Origin: Micractinium sp. NFX-FRZ
Taxonomy: Eukaryota > Chlorophyta > Trebouxiophyceae > Chlorellales > Chlorellaceae
DNA length: 64,000 nucleotides
Direction of reading: 5' to 3'
Assembly (NCBI GenBank): GCA_029339195.1
Contig: JAPTJF010000156.1
Location: forward strand, 62,001-126,000
Shown: positions 34,687-46,200 of the stretch, piece after piece
How the letters are laid out: each line of letters opens with the position of its first letter
How positions within the stretch are numbered: position 1 is the first letter of the stretch
Notes under the pieces: model-generated
What the model saw: the letters and a program-made list of their open reading frames with translations, nothing else
What the model was told of the DNA's origin: nothing
The model's database searches: none
Translations under genes and position numbers: made by a program

Positions 34687-35419
34687 GGAGTGCGGGGCTT
34701 CTAGAGACCGAAGCGAACAGAACCGGCGCCAGTGGCAGCATGCACGCTGCCGCCGCTGTGGCATGCCGCGCCTAGCCGGCAGCGCCTGCTGGGCGTGGGA
34801 TGCCCAGAGTGCCCAAAGCTTGTCCAACATCCTGCTTCATTTTGTCTTGCCATGTGGTGGAAAGCAGAGAAGGAGATAAACGTCGCGGCACGCCCAGGCA
34901 GTCTCACGCGAGCAGGGACTGCGGCCCCTGGTGCACCTGCCATGAGTAATGGGCTGGCACTGCCTGCTGAGCATGGCATGACAGGCCCGAGTCGATGTAG
35001 CTGGCAGGCAGCCAGAAAACAGTTATATACCTGCATGAGGGCGCCAGAAACTGTGGCCCCTGGCTTCAGCCTTATTGGTTGTGTTGTGTTTCACTCAGGG
35101 TGTGCAACACGCAGCGTAACAACCAGTAGTGGGGTGCGCGCTGCTCCACCTGAGCAGTGACGACGCACATAAGAAAATAGCAGCGGCAGTGCTTTCAAGC
35201 TTGCGGGGTGTCATCGGTGGCGGGCCCGGCATCCCGCTGCCTCCAACAGTACTATGTGGGGGAGCCTCCAAGGCACCGGGGGACGGTGCTCCCAGACGCC
35301 GCGGCCTGCGCTGGGCCCTCTGCTGCTTCGCTCTCCCTGGGCTGGGCTCGCGCCCGCCCAGCCATGAGCCCCTGTCAGCCAGGCGTCTCAAGTGCTCCTC
35401 CAAGACAAGCCGCTCTCCC
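34687..35419. other. spacer downstream of FPS (copy 2)
   Basis: Duplicate of 30554-31286; nothing gene-like seen. Confidence 0.45.
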
Positions 35420-38400
35420 TCACTTCTGCCGCTTGTAGATCTTCTTCAGCAGCATCGTGAACACGCCCTGCAGGGGGCGGGGTGGGGCAGGGGGAGAGGC
35501 GGCAGCGTGAGTTCAAGGCCTGCCGAAAGGCGTGTGGGGGAGGAAGAGGACGATGCCTGGGAGGACAGAGTGCCGGTGGGCAGTCCGTCATGATGCGTGC
35601 GCCACCCTCACACATGAGAAAGGAAGGCATCCCGGCCGTCAGTTGGGCCCTTACCGTGGCAGCCCAAGCCCCGCTGCAGTAGCACGTGCCCATACAAACA
35701 CGCAAGCAACCTTTTGAGAACACGTTCTGCCCCTCCAAGCCCACAACAGAGAAAGCATGAACAACCGAAACAAGCAAGCAAGCAGCACGGCAGCACACAC
35801 ACCTGGGGCAGCAGGTCCTGCCCCTCAATCGTCTTCACCAGCCCCTCGTGGCTTTCCTGCTCGTACTGCCTGCAGCGGGCACAGCAGGGGGCCACGCAGC
35901 AGGGGCAGCGGGGGGGTCAGCGGCGGCACCAGAGGGGCACCTTGCGCTGCGACAGTGGCTACGCCGTCTGCCTCCTCCTCTTCCCCTCGGCGTCAGAAAG
36001 GGGAGGCAAGGCAGAGCGCTCTGGCTGTGCATGGCCCTGCCCTGCTCAGCACAACCCAGCCCAGCCCAGCACCCCAAGCGCAGGAGCAGGCCCAGCCCAG
36101 CCCAGCACCACAACAGCAGGAGCCGGTCCCGCCCTCTGCAGCACGCTGCACACATGTCGCAGGTAGCACCGCAGCACACACATCTCAGCCCTCAGCAGCC
36201 TCTCACTTGAAGAGGGCCTCCAGCTCCAGCTGGCGGTACACCTCCTTCACCGCCTGTACTGCCGCCTCGTCGTCCTTGCCGTAATTCTCCTGCAGGGGGT
36301 GGGGCACATGGATGGGCAGAGGCAGGGGGTGGGTGGGGCGGCCATCAAGGCAGGCAGTGGGGCCCAACCAAAGAACAAGCAAGCAATCCTGCCATCCTTG
36401 CCCCAGGGCTCGTGCAAGCAAGGCGGCATGTATGGTGATATGTGTATTGGGAAGCATGGGGAGGCAGGTGATGAGGCAGAAGCCGGTGGGCAGAAGGCAG
36501 GGTGCCAAGCGGGATGCGGCAGGCTGGCAGCCTGACCAGAAGCCAGCCCACCCACCCCGCCACCCAAACTCTTGCCCGCCGACCAACCCACCCACCTCGA
36601 TCACTTTCTTCTGCTCCTCGCTTGCCCGCTTCAGCGCCTGCATGGGCACAGTGCACCCAGAGGTCAGCACCGTCGCCTGCTGGAGGGCTGCAGATGCAGT
36701 CATGCACGGCCCACCTTGCCGCCCCACCCCCCTGGAAAGTGACGCGTCTTGTGCAGCCGGCCGCCGGGCCCCCACCTGCACCACCAGCCAGGAGCACTTG
36801 TTGTCCTGGATGTCGGTGCCGATCTTGCCGATGACCTCGGGGTCGCCGTAGCAGTCGAGGTAGTCGTCCTGGATCTGCACGCGTAAGATGCAATGCACGC
36901 TGTGAGAGACACAATGCGACCTACTGCGGGCGGCAGAGGTGCGCCACCCACAGCTGCACTGCAGATGCTGCTCCGCAGCACTTGCCCAGCCCAGCCTGTC
37001 CAACCCAGCCTGTACAGCCAGCAGTACCTGGAAGTACTGCCCCATGGTGACGCAGATGTCCTCTGCCAGCTTGTATGCGGCGGGGTCGCTGCAGGGGGCA
37101 GGGGACAGAGGCGAGAGAACAGGAAAGCGGTGGTGGTTTATAGTGGGGGACGGGGGAGCTGAGGGGGCACGCTGGCGGGAGGGCACAGCGCTGCGCAGCG
37201 CGGCCCATCTCCTGCTCCTGCCACGCCGCCACCCTGCCACTTCTCCCCCGTTTGCAACGTCAGAGAGGCAGAGGCTGCGGGCCTCTGGGCAGTAGCAGAC
37301 ACAGCGGGCTGCCTCTTTCCCTCCCCTCCACCTGTGCCCGACACGACCGACCCAAAGCGGCGCAAGCTAAGTACGCTTTCATGACGCCGGCGAGCCGCAT
37401 TGCCAGGGGGAGGCAGAACGTGCAGTGCATGCAGCCCCCTGCCCTGCCACCAGCCAACCAACAAAAAAAACCACTCACGTCACTCCCGCCAGGCGCAGGC
37501 CGCATGCCACTGGCAGGTAGAAGGTGTAGTAGGCGGTCTTGTAGGTCACAATGCGCATGTAGGTGTCCAGCGTGTAGCGGGACAGGTCCACCTGCGCAAC
37601 ACAAAAGTTCAGCACGATTTTTCCTGTTGTGAACAAGTTCAGCACAAGTTCAGCACGATTGAAAACACACGATTCGGTGTTCAAGATACGCCACAGCATG
37701 CCTGGTTATGCAGAGGAAATGCAGGTGTCCAGGGATTGCGGGGCAGGCCCACAACTAGAGGAGAAAGAGATGGAAGGCAGCAGGAGGCCAGGAGCGCCAG
37801 GGGTGGGTGCGGTGCGGTGCGGTGGAACGGCGTTGCAGGGACGCACAGTGTACAACAGGCGGATGAGTAGGGCACGGCTGGCATGGGCAGCATGGGCAGC
37901 ATGGGCAGCATAGGCAGCATGGCAGCATGGGGCTTACTGTGCCGATAGGCGCAGTGGTGGTGTCCAGCAGCTGTCCGTGTGAAGTCTGGTAGGTGACGTC
38001 GTGGAACAGCTCCAGCAGGTGCACGTACGCGGGGAGGGAGCTGCGGTGGGGTGTGGGGGGATACAAAGAAAGTGTGTGTGATCCAACATGACGACATGAC
38101 CGCAGCTGGAGTGTGACAAGCTCAGAGGTTGTGCCTTAAGCAGGGGGCTGTGTGCTTGTGCGTGCTGCAATGTACGTGGGGGCGGGAGGAGGCGGGGCGG
38201 CGAGGGCACGCAGCAGAAGTGCAGCAGGAAGGGTGGGCACATAGCATGCCGGCAGGGGGGCGGCGGCAGGGCAGGCGGTGCGCCCCCCACCTGAAGTGCT
38301 TCTTCAGCACGCGGTAGATGCATGCCTCCAGAATGATGCCGTCGTTGATGGCCACCATGCCCACCTGGCGGGAGGGGAGGGGGGCGGGCAGCGGGGTGAT

Positions 38401-39804
38401 CAGAATCACATGAGTCACACATTTGTAGCAAACATGAGGTGATGTGGGTGGGGGCGTTGATGGCCACCATGCCCACCTGGCGGGAGGACAGCGGCCAAAG
38501 GGGATGCAACAAGGTTTATAACGAGGATGCAGTGACGTGGGGTGGATGATGCCGTGAGATGCGGGGAGCAGGAGCGGCAAGCATCAAGGAAAAAACAACA
38601 ACAGACGGGCACGTTGGCTGGCCAGGCGGGCACATGATGGGCAGCCCACAACAGCGCGGCAGCGGGCCGCAGCAGTAGGTGCGCCATTCAGTGCGGGGCG
38701 GCGAGCTGCCAGCACAGGGGGGGCGCACCTTTGGCTGGCGGTACCAGCAGGGCTGCCCGCGCCGCGTGATGCTGCCGTCCATGATGTCGTCGGCAACAAG
38801 GAAGTAGGCCTGTGATAGAAAGGGCAGGGTGGCAGCACGAGCAAAGTTTGGCAGTGAGCGACCGGCCACAGGGTGAGCAGCCCACATGGCAGGGGGTGGG
38901 GAGGCGGTGTGATGCCCAGCACATGTCTGCCGCACGCATCAAGTGTCGTTGCAACGCACCATCCGCCCCGCAGCAGCAGCAGCAGCAGCGGCAGCGGCAG
39001 CCTTGCCGGCCGGCGTCGCCGCCCAGTCCCCGCTCGAGACCACCAGCAACAGAACAGCAACAGCAGCTGCTGCAGCAGCAACCCAATAGAGATTCGTACC
39101 TGCAGCAGCTCGATGCACCAGCCCAGCGCGTTTGCCTTGAACAGCTCCTCCTCCGACAGCGCTGCCCCCTTGCTGTCCGCCAGGCTGGCAACCACGTCGG
39201 CCACCGCCATGCCGCGGTTCAGCTTGCCCAGGGGCACGTTGTAGTCCATCATCTGGCAGAGGGGAGGGGTGCACAAGGGGCTGGGCAGAGGCAGGGAGGA
39301 TGGGGCATGGCCGTGCCACCACACGCGACAGCGGGGCAGGCCGAAGCCAGGCGGCGGTGCGGCACACCGCCATTTGTTCCGCTACAGCATTCTGGCGGCA
39401 GCATGTACGGTCTGGCAGCAGGTTCCACCCATGCACGCACGCCCCAGATCGCAGGCAAGGCGTGAGGAGCCCGACCGCCAACCAGCCGCTGGCTGCCCAC
39501 CCGCCGGCAGCCGCCCACCCGCCGCTCACCTCCTTCACCCACTGCTTGGAGGCCTCCGGCTGCCCCTCCAGCAGGTCATCGTTCACGATCTCATCGCGCA
39601 GGCGCTCAAAAACCTTCAAAAACTCCTGCGGGCGGGGAAGAGCTCAAAGGGGTTGCTGAATGGCGATCAAGTGAGCCGCCATGGGGGCGACCAATTGGGT
39701 GGCCCATTCAACATCCCATTCCTGGCAGCCGCGCAGCTTGCCTGCTTCGCCTGGTCCTTGTCCAGCTTCTGCTGCTTGGCCGGAGGCTCTGCCACTGCTG
39801 CCAT
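35420..39804 (-). CDS. FPS: farnesyl diphosphate synthase
   Basis: Condenses IPP with DMAPP and then GPP to farnesyl diphosphate, the precursor of sterols, dolichol and prenyl groups. Thirteen exons, 360 residues: 39804-39742, 39625-39530, 39252-39100, 38809-38729, 38364-38291, 38040-37938, 37591-37479, 37088-37028, 36874-36776, 36637-36596, 36289-36207, 35869-35803, 35467-35420. The first Asp-rich motif is DDIMD (111-115) with Y106-F107 just before it, the bulky pair that limits chain length to C15 in eukaryotic FPPS. The second is DDYLD (251-255). The C-terminus KKIYKRQK is typical of the family. No transit peptide is visible, so cytosolic. Intron 1 uses a GC donor (CAG|GCAAGC); no in-phase GT alternative is near. 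Confidence 0.95.
38456..38487. repeat. exon-edge echo of FPS exon 5 (5' edge)
   Basis: A 32-bp perfect repeat of 38344-38375, comprising the first 21 bases of exon 5, the acceptor and flanking intron, about 110 bp upstream in the intron. The acceptor is intact, making it a full decoy 3' splice site. The left contig ends just before this repeat. Confidence 0.9.
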
Positions 39805-40155
39805 GGTGCTGTGGGTGCTGAATTCAGTGTTGCAGCAATGCAGGCAAAGCGATCGCTTCTCGGTGCACCCGTTTGCTCATTGTTTGTTTGACATCAGCCA
39901 GCCTGGCATCATGGGAACTTTTAGGCTCTTCCGCCAGCTGAAGGCGCCAAAGCACCAGTATTTTCCCTAGTATGCTGTCAACCTGCCTGATTTCCCGCAC
40001 GGCTGTGCCCTGCTTCCCGCTGCGTGGTGGAAGTGCCCAGAACCGCGCCAACAGGCGGCAGCTGCGCCCCCAAGCGCTTCTTTCGAAGCTGTTCGGGGGA
40101 TCGGACAAAGTGAGCAGCGTGGGACTGTGCTGAAATCCAATAACCCTCCCAGCCT
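39805..40155. promoter_or_regulatory. shared promoter region, FPS (-) / MsrB (+)
   Basis: About 350 bp between two divergent start codons; both promoters must fit here. AT-richer than its surroundings in its first half (around 39820-39970). No motif identified with confidence. Confidence 0.6.
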
Positions 40156-42240
40156 ATGGCGCCCGCCCCGCCGCCGGCACTCATGAGCAGCGGCAGCCGC
40201 GGCGCCGGCAGCTGGCGCGCCGCCCGCTGCTTGTGGACCGTGGCGGCCGCCTGCGTACTGACAGCCCTCGTCTGGCTGGTGGGCAGCTGCCATGCCAGCC
40301 TGCGCAACACTCGCCCTGCCCGCCCCAGCGCCGCCGTTGATGTGCTGGCGCGCGCTTGCCCCGCAGCTGCCGGCCTGCCTCAATTGTGGAGCCAGGTGCA
40401 GGCAGGCAGGCAGGCAACTGCTGGCACATTCAGCAGGCCGGCCGGTCACCTGGCGCTGAACCGCAGGCTGCCCAAACGAGCTGCCCCCTCCCTGCCCCCT
40501 CCCTGCCCCCACCGCCTGCCTCCCTGCCCCGCTGCAGGGCATGGGCACCGGCGGCAGCAAGTCGGCGGGCTGGCAGCCCGCAGCGGCAGGGCAGGAGCGC
40601 AGGTTCAGCAAGTCTGGGTATGACATCACGCCGCTAACCACGGAGGAGCGCATCGCCGCGGCAGCCCAGCTTACAGACTTCCAGCGATACGGTGAGTGAG
40701 GCCTGCATGCTATGTATTCACGCGGGCCGAGTATTTGCCCACTATGTGCTGTGTTGATTGTTTCCCCCACCCTCTTGGGGACGCCTGAGCCGAGCCGCTG
40801 CAATGGGCAGTTTGGCCTGGGGTGGGCTGGGTCAGGCTACATGAAGGCTTGCCACTTGTCGTCGCTGTGGTGAAGCTGGCCTGGCTCGGATGCGCTCCCT
40901 AGCATGCCGACCACTGCTGCCTCCCTCTCTCCACCGCCCTCTCTCCACCCTGGTGCAGTGACTCTGAAGGTATGCGGGCCTCTCACCCCCGCGGCCGGCT
41001 TCTTGCGGCCGCCAAGCGAGGGGGTCGCCCCCATGCGGTGGACCTCTTTTATCTTCTGGGATGCAAGCCTGTGTGTGGCTTAGCCCGGCAGACTCTGGCA
41101 CTCTGGCCTAGCTCTTCCACTGTGGCACCACCGTGCCGCGCGTGCTGTGCATGCTGCCGCCCCCTGCCTCACAGCTGCCTGCTGCCGTCCTGGCGGTGGC
41201 CACTGCAGGCGGGCACCGAGCGTGCTTTCACCGGTACGACCGTGGATGGCGCCTCACACGACAACAAGCGCAAGGGGATCTATGTGTCGGCAGTGGGGGG
41301 CCTGCCCCTCTTTAGCTCAGGTGGGAGGGTGGGAGGAAGGGGGGGCTGGGGCAGCTGCCAGGCAGCTGACTGGGCGGGCAGTAGGGCGACAAGGCAGCTG
41401 CCATGCTGGCGGGCGCTCCGGCGGGCAGGGTGGAATTGGGTTACCCGCCCTTCTCTAGGGAACCATTCCATACAAAGCGATTTCAGTGGTCGCAATGTTG
41501 TTGGCACGCTCCCCATGCAGACTGCAAGTACGAAAGCGGCACCGGCTGGCCCTCCTTCTTCAAGCCGATTGACCCGGAGCACGTCCTCGAGGTTTCGGAC
41601 AGCTCAATCCCGTTCATGTGAGCCCCAGTTAGGCCTCAGATTGCAGGTCAAGAGGTGGTTGTTGGGACAAGTAGACCTGGCAGGTAGACCCGCACGTTGG
41701 CTATCGAAAATAAAAGAGAAAATGCTGGATGCTTGATCATGGAATAGATGCTGGATGCTTGATAATGGTGGATGTCAACAAGGTCCAGTCTCTGTGCATT
41801 GGCACCCAACTGCCCCACACCACACACGCCCCCGCATGCAGGCCACGAGTGGAGGTGCTGGACGCACGCAGCGGCGCACACCTGGGTGAGGCAGCGCGGG
41901 GGCTGTGTTGACCCCCCTGGCTTGTGCAGGGCACACGCTGCACATCGTGCCGCGGCACGACCGAATGCTGCTGCTGCTCCTGCGCCTCTGATCGTGTGCG
42001 CCGCTGCCTGCGTGCCAGTGCCGCGGCCCGCGCGGTTGCCTCCCTTCTGCGGGCCTGCCCCACATCCAGCCCCGCTGACCCATGCATGCATGCTCCCCCA
42101 CTGACGCCCTTGCAGGCCACGTGTTCACTGATGGCCCCCGCCCCACTGGCAAACGTTATTGCATGAATGCCGCTGCCCTGCGCTTCATCCCAGAGGGGGA
42201 GCCGCTGCCGCCAGAGTCGCAGCCGGCGCAGCAGAAGTGA
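40156..42240 (+). CDS. MSRB: membrane-anchored MsrB methionine-R-sulfoxide reductase lacking zinc-site cysteines
   Basis: Reduces methionine-R-sulfoxide in proteins. Seven exons, 260 residues: 40156-40395, 40538-40691, 40959-40969, 41209-41320, 41521-41617, 41842-41885, 42116-42240. A hydrophobic segment at about 25-44 ([19 protein letters not shown]) predicts an N-terminal anchor. The MsrB core is clear: [37 protein letters not shown], and catalytic Cys235 in [13 protein letters not shown]. Both CxxC pairs that hold structural zinc in many MsrBs are absent (the sites read YVSAVGG and VLDARSG), and the resolving-Cys site SG-C-GW has Thr. Cys in the preceding DCKYE may substitute. Exon 3 is an 11-bp microexon. 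Confidence 0.9.
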
Positions 42241-43260
42241 GTGAGGCAGCGAGCGAGCACAGGAGCTGACTTGGCGGGCAGCAGGCAGGCAGACAGGCAG
42301 GCAGGCAGGCAAGCGCTTGAGAGCTGAGCGGACGGGGAGACCGCAGCACGGGGCCAGCGCTGGGGCGCGGGCAAGGGGAGCCAGCGCTAGGGCATGCTGC
42401 GCCTTGGCACAGCACCGCTTCTCTACCGTCTGATCGGCACCCAAACGACACCTTATGACATCCCTCCGACCCGGTTCTGAGCACTGCTGCCTGATTGGCT
42501 GGCTGCATGCGCTTGCGCATTCTGCTGGCACGAATGCATCCCTCTCTCGATAAGCACTGCTGCCTGATTGGCTGGCCACATGCACTTGCGCATTCTGCTG
42601 GCACGGACGCATCCCAATGTCGGCAATTGTAGACATATTCTGAGGATCCTTCCCCATCCATGGCAAGCATGCAAGGTAGTCCACCAATTGCCTGGTTCAA
42701 TACACAAGAGGGGTAGTGTAGCTGCAGCAGCTGAGGGGGAACGAACCACACCGGGGCAGGCAGAGGGGGAAGGTGTCGAGGGCTGCAAGAGCACGGAGCC
42801 TGGCCCCCGCAGGTCACCCGCACAGCATGCTCAGCAGGCGGCAAGACTAGCATGCCAGCACTTTTGTGCGGGCCCTCCAAACCCGCGCAGCAACCCTGCC
42901 AGGTACCTGCCTATTGTGCAGCGACAGCCCTGGCTTACAGTAGGGCACGCGCAGCATGCGCAGCAGGCTGCTGCGCTGTGAGGAAATGCAGGCGGCAGGG
43001 GGAACATGCTGCCCCGCCCGGCCGCCAAGGGGCTGGCAAGAGATGAACATAGCAAAGGGAGGGAGTAGTTGCAGTGTGTGAGAGAGCGAGAGAGCGAGGG
43101 CAGTACGAAACAGCGTGAAAACGAAACAGGGCAGCACAGGACTCGGGGTGGGATGCGGCCCAGAGGAGTCCCCAGGGGCGCGCGCACACGTGTAAACAAA
43201 GAATGCAAGGCGCCAGCAGCTGCGGCGTGCTGCCGGGGGCCGGCGACACATGAAGCCCCG
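42241..43260. other. convergent spacer MsrB / GT31, with 62-bp direct repeat
   Basis: About 1 kb between convergent stop codons. It contains a near-perfect 62-bp direct repeat (42481-42542 and 42554-42615), CAGG microsatellite (around 42285-42310), and otherwise nothing gene-like. Confidence 0.55.
42481..42615. repeat. 62-bp direct repeat pair
   Basis: Two copies beginning GCACTGCTGCCTGATTGGCT, 73 bp apart start to start, with about five differences. Confidence 0.85.
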
Positions 43261-46200
43261 TCACGCCTTCCCAGCATCCCCGGCCGCCTTGTCCGTTTTG
43301 TTGCCCGCTGCCGCCTCCTTGCCGCTCGCCTTGCTGCCGTCCTTGCCATCCTGTGCGGCTGCCAGGTCAGCGGTGCTGCCGGTGCCGGCGCGCGTGGCCC
43401 ACCCGCTGGCCCCCCACCAGGGCAGCTTGCCCTTCTTCCCTGCAGGCAGGCAGGCAGGCGGGCAGGCGGGCAGGCAGGCAGGTCAGGGCAGGCGGTGCAC
43501 CAGTCGGTGTGCGGCACGGTGCTGGCGCAAGGCGCAGGCATGGCAGGCATGCGCCGGCAGGCTGACCCTCCCACCAAACCACAAGGGGAGGAGCCTGGTG
43601 CACCCACCCACCTGCGGAGTAGGGCCCACCCAGTGAACCGCCAAGGAGCAGCTCACAACAAACGAAAGGAAAGAAGCCTGGTGCAGCCACCCACCTGCGG
43701 AGTAGGGGTCCACCACGCAGTCCCGGTAGATCCCCTCCAGCCGCTCCTCCGACCGGCACAGCCCGGCGCACTGGTTCTCGGAGAAGCCCAGGCACACGTT
43801 GTCCTTGCCGCTCTGCAGGAGGGAGGGAGGGAGGGCGGGAGAGGAGGAGGGAGGGATTGGGGGGTGAGAGAAGCCCAGGCACACATTGTCCTTGCCGCTT
43901 TGCAAGAGGGAGGGAGGGAGAGGAGGAGGGAGGGCTTGGGGGGTGAGAGAAGCCCAGGCACACATTGTCCTTGCCGCTTTGCAGGAGCGGGGTGGTGGTT
44001 ATGGACAGGGGGGAAGGAAAGGAGGGAGGGGCGGCTCAGGGGGTGAGAGGTGTGCTCAGGCGCGCGATGATGGGTGCCGCCCTGCAGAGCGGGGTCAACA
44101 CGCTGGGACAGGACGGGAGGGGCAGCTTCATGAATCGGAGATGCCCAGGCACACATTGCCCTGGCTGCTCTGTCCGTGGAGGAGGGGAAGAGAAGGGGAA
44201 AGGGGAGGCTCCGGGCGGCAGGGACCAAGCAAGCCCAGGCACATGATGCCCGTGCCGCAGTGCAGGAAGTGCAACAGAGGGGAGTGGTACGCTGCTAGGG
44301 TCAGACAAGTCCCCCGCCCCACTCCCACGCACACACGCGCGCTAAGCCGCCGCCCACCTGCTGCGTGCACTTCCACTCCGTGTCGCAGCACAGGCGCCGC
44401 TGGTTGTCGTACTCGATGTCCAGCCCCACCAGCCAGGAGCCGACGGCCACGTCCTCGTTGGCGTAGCGGTGCAGGATCGCCTCGTTCTGCGGCGGGGGAA
44501 GAAGCAAGCAAGCGGGCATTTAACGGGGAGGCGGTGGGCAGGAGGAAGGGCGGGATGTGTGGGGGTGGAGGTACAAGAGACCCTCGCTCTGCAGGAGTTG
44601 GAGCCAGAGAGATACAGATGCCAGGTACAGGAAGGGGAAGGGGGGGCACACCAGATGGCGGGAAGGGGGGGCAAGCCCGCGGCAATGGCAGCAAAGCAGC
44701 GTCGTTTTCGAGTGGCACTGGCTGGCGTGCAGGCACCACCTGCTCTTTGTTCAACATGGCCTGCCTGCTCCCCGCCTGCCTCCCCACCCCCCCTGTCACA
44801 CCCGCCCCAGCCATGCCTGCAGCCCCCACCTGCGCGATGTAGCGAGCCACGGGGCGGGACATGCCGTAGATCTGGCCTGCACCACAGCACAGCACAGCGT
44901 GGGGTGCAGCCAGCAGCACGTCAGCGGTCAGCCAAGGATGCATGGTCGGCAGTGTGCAGCTCGGGCAGGCAGTACAACAGTGCAGAATTCAGAGCAGGCA
45001 GGCAGGCAGGCAGGCAGGTGGGCAGGTGGGCAGGTGGGCGCACCAAGATATGCCCTGCACGCTTTCGCACACAGTCGTTCATTGCTGCCGTTCCTGCCCT
45101 CACCCCCGCACAGTTCTCCAGCGCTGCCACCCCCCCGCCACTAGTCCAGGCAACGCGTTCACACGCACACATTTGCTTCTCAGCGAGTTCACACAGGGCC
45201 TCTCCCCGTATGTGAAAGCACATGCACACACACACGCCACCTCACCGCTGGCGTGCCGCATGTAGTTGATCTTCACGTCCCGCCCCGCTGGGTCGCCAAA
45301 CCGCCAGTGCTCAGGTTCATACCTGCAGGCAGGCAGGGACGCAGCATGTGTGTTGGTTGCCGAGGTTGGCAGGATGGGTGCGAGCGCAGGTGCTCACATC
45401 GGCAGCCCCTCAGCCCTGGACACAGCAGGCCCGCCTGGCGCTACCACCCCTGCTACTGTGCCTGCTGCTACCGTTGGACCAAGTAGGGCACAGAAGTGCG
45501 AGGGGCCCAGAGTGCAGAATGTGAGCACAAGAGGGCAGCACTCACCACTTCCACCGCTTGTCGGTCAGCACCTCTCCGCTCTTCATGCACCCCTGGCAAT
45601 AAGACGAGGGGAAAAGGGGGCGAGGCGAGCAGGGTGAGATGAGGTGAGGCGGTGCAGGCAAGGCGGGGGGCGGGGGGAGCAAGGCAGGCAGGGTGAGAGA
45701 CAGGGAGCGCTGGTGCTCGGCGCCAGCCCTGCCTCCAAGCGGCACGAGGCCCAGGCCAGCAAAGCACCCCCCTGCCTGCCCAGTGCTACCGCCAGTGCAC
45801 TCCACCCTCCGCTCCCGGAAGGGGCCCGGGGCGGCACAGGCCGGCGCGCACCAGGTACAGGTTCCCCTTTGCCCGCCGCTCCCGAAGGTACTCTGAGAGG
45901 GCGGGGATGTTGACGGCTGCGGGACCACGGGGGGAGGGGGTGGGGGAGAGCAGCGGCGGCACTGGGGGAGGTGCTCAGAATGCGGGCGGCAGCGAGAGCG
46001 CACGCAGGACGCGTGCAGGGAGGCAGGCAGTTCATTTGTGTGCAACCGACAGGTGTGGGGTTGCAGGTGGTGGGCAGCCGGCGCCATGCAACCAAGGCAT
46101 CGCGCTGCCTAGTGCTGTTCTGTTGAGCTGCTTGCATACGCCGCCTCTGCGCCATTCACCCACATCTTCGGCAATCTTGAGGTGCAGAGGTCCTTCCCCC

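Larger units (their letters stand above)
30198..38453. repeat. 4.1-kb direct duplication across an assembly gap (probable false duplication)
   Basis: 30198-34320 and 34331-38453 match wherever compared (constant offset 4133), including introns, low-complexity tracts and all long open frames in both strands. Only ten Ns separate them. The left copy ends, and the right copy begins, mid-gene. Confidence 0.92.

Noticed and set aside
43779..44267. CRISPR-like array (about 40-bp repeats, about 50-bp spacers)
   Set aside because: Repeats are degenerate, the last one is a coding exon edge, spacers are purine-rich simple sequence, and this is a eukaryotic gene with no cas genes.
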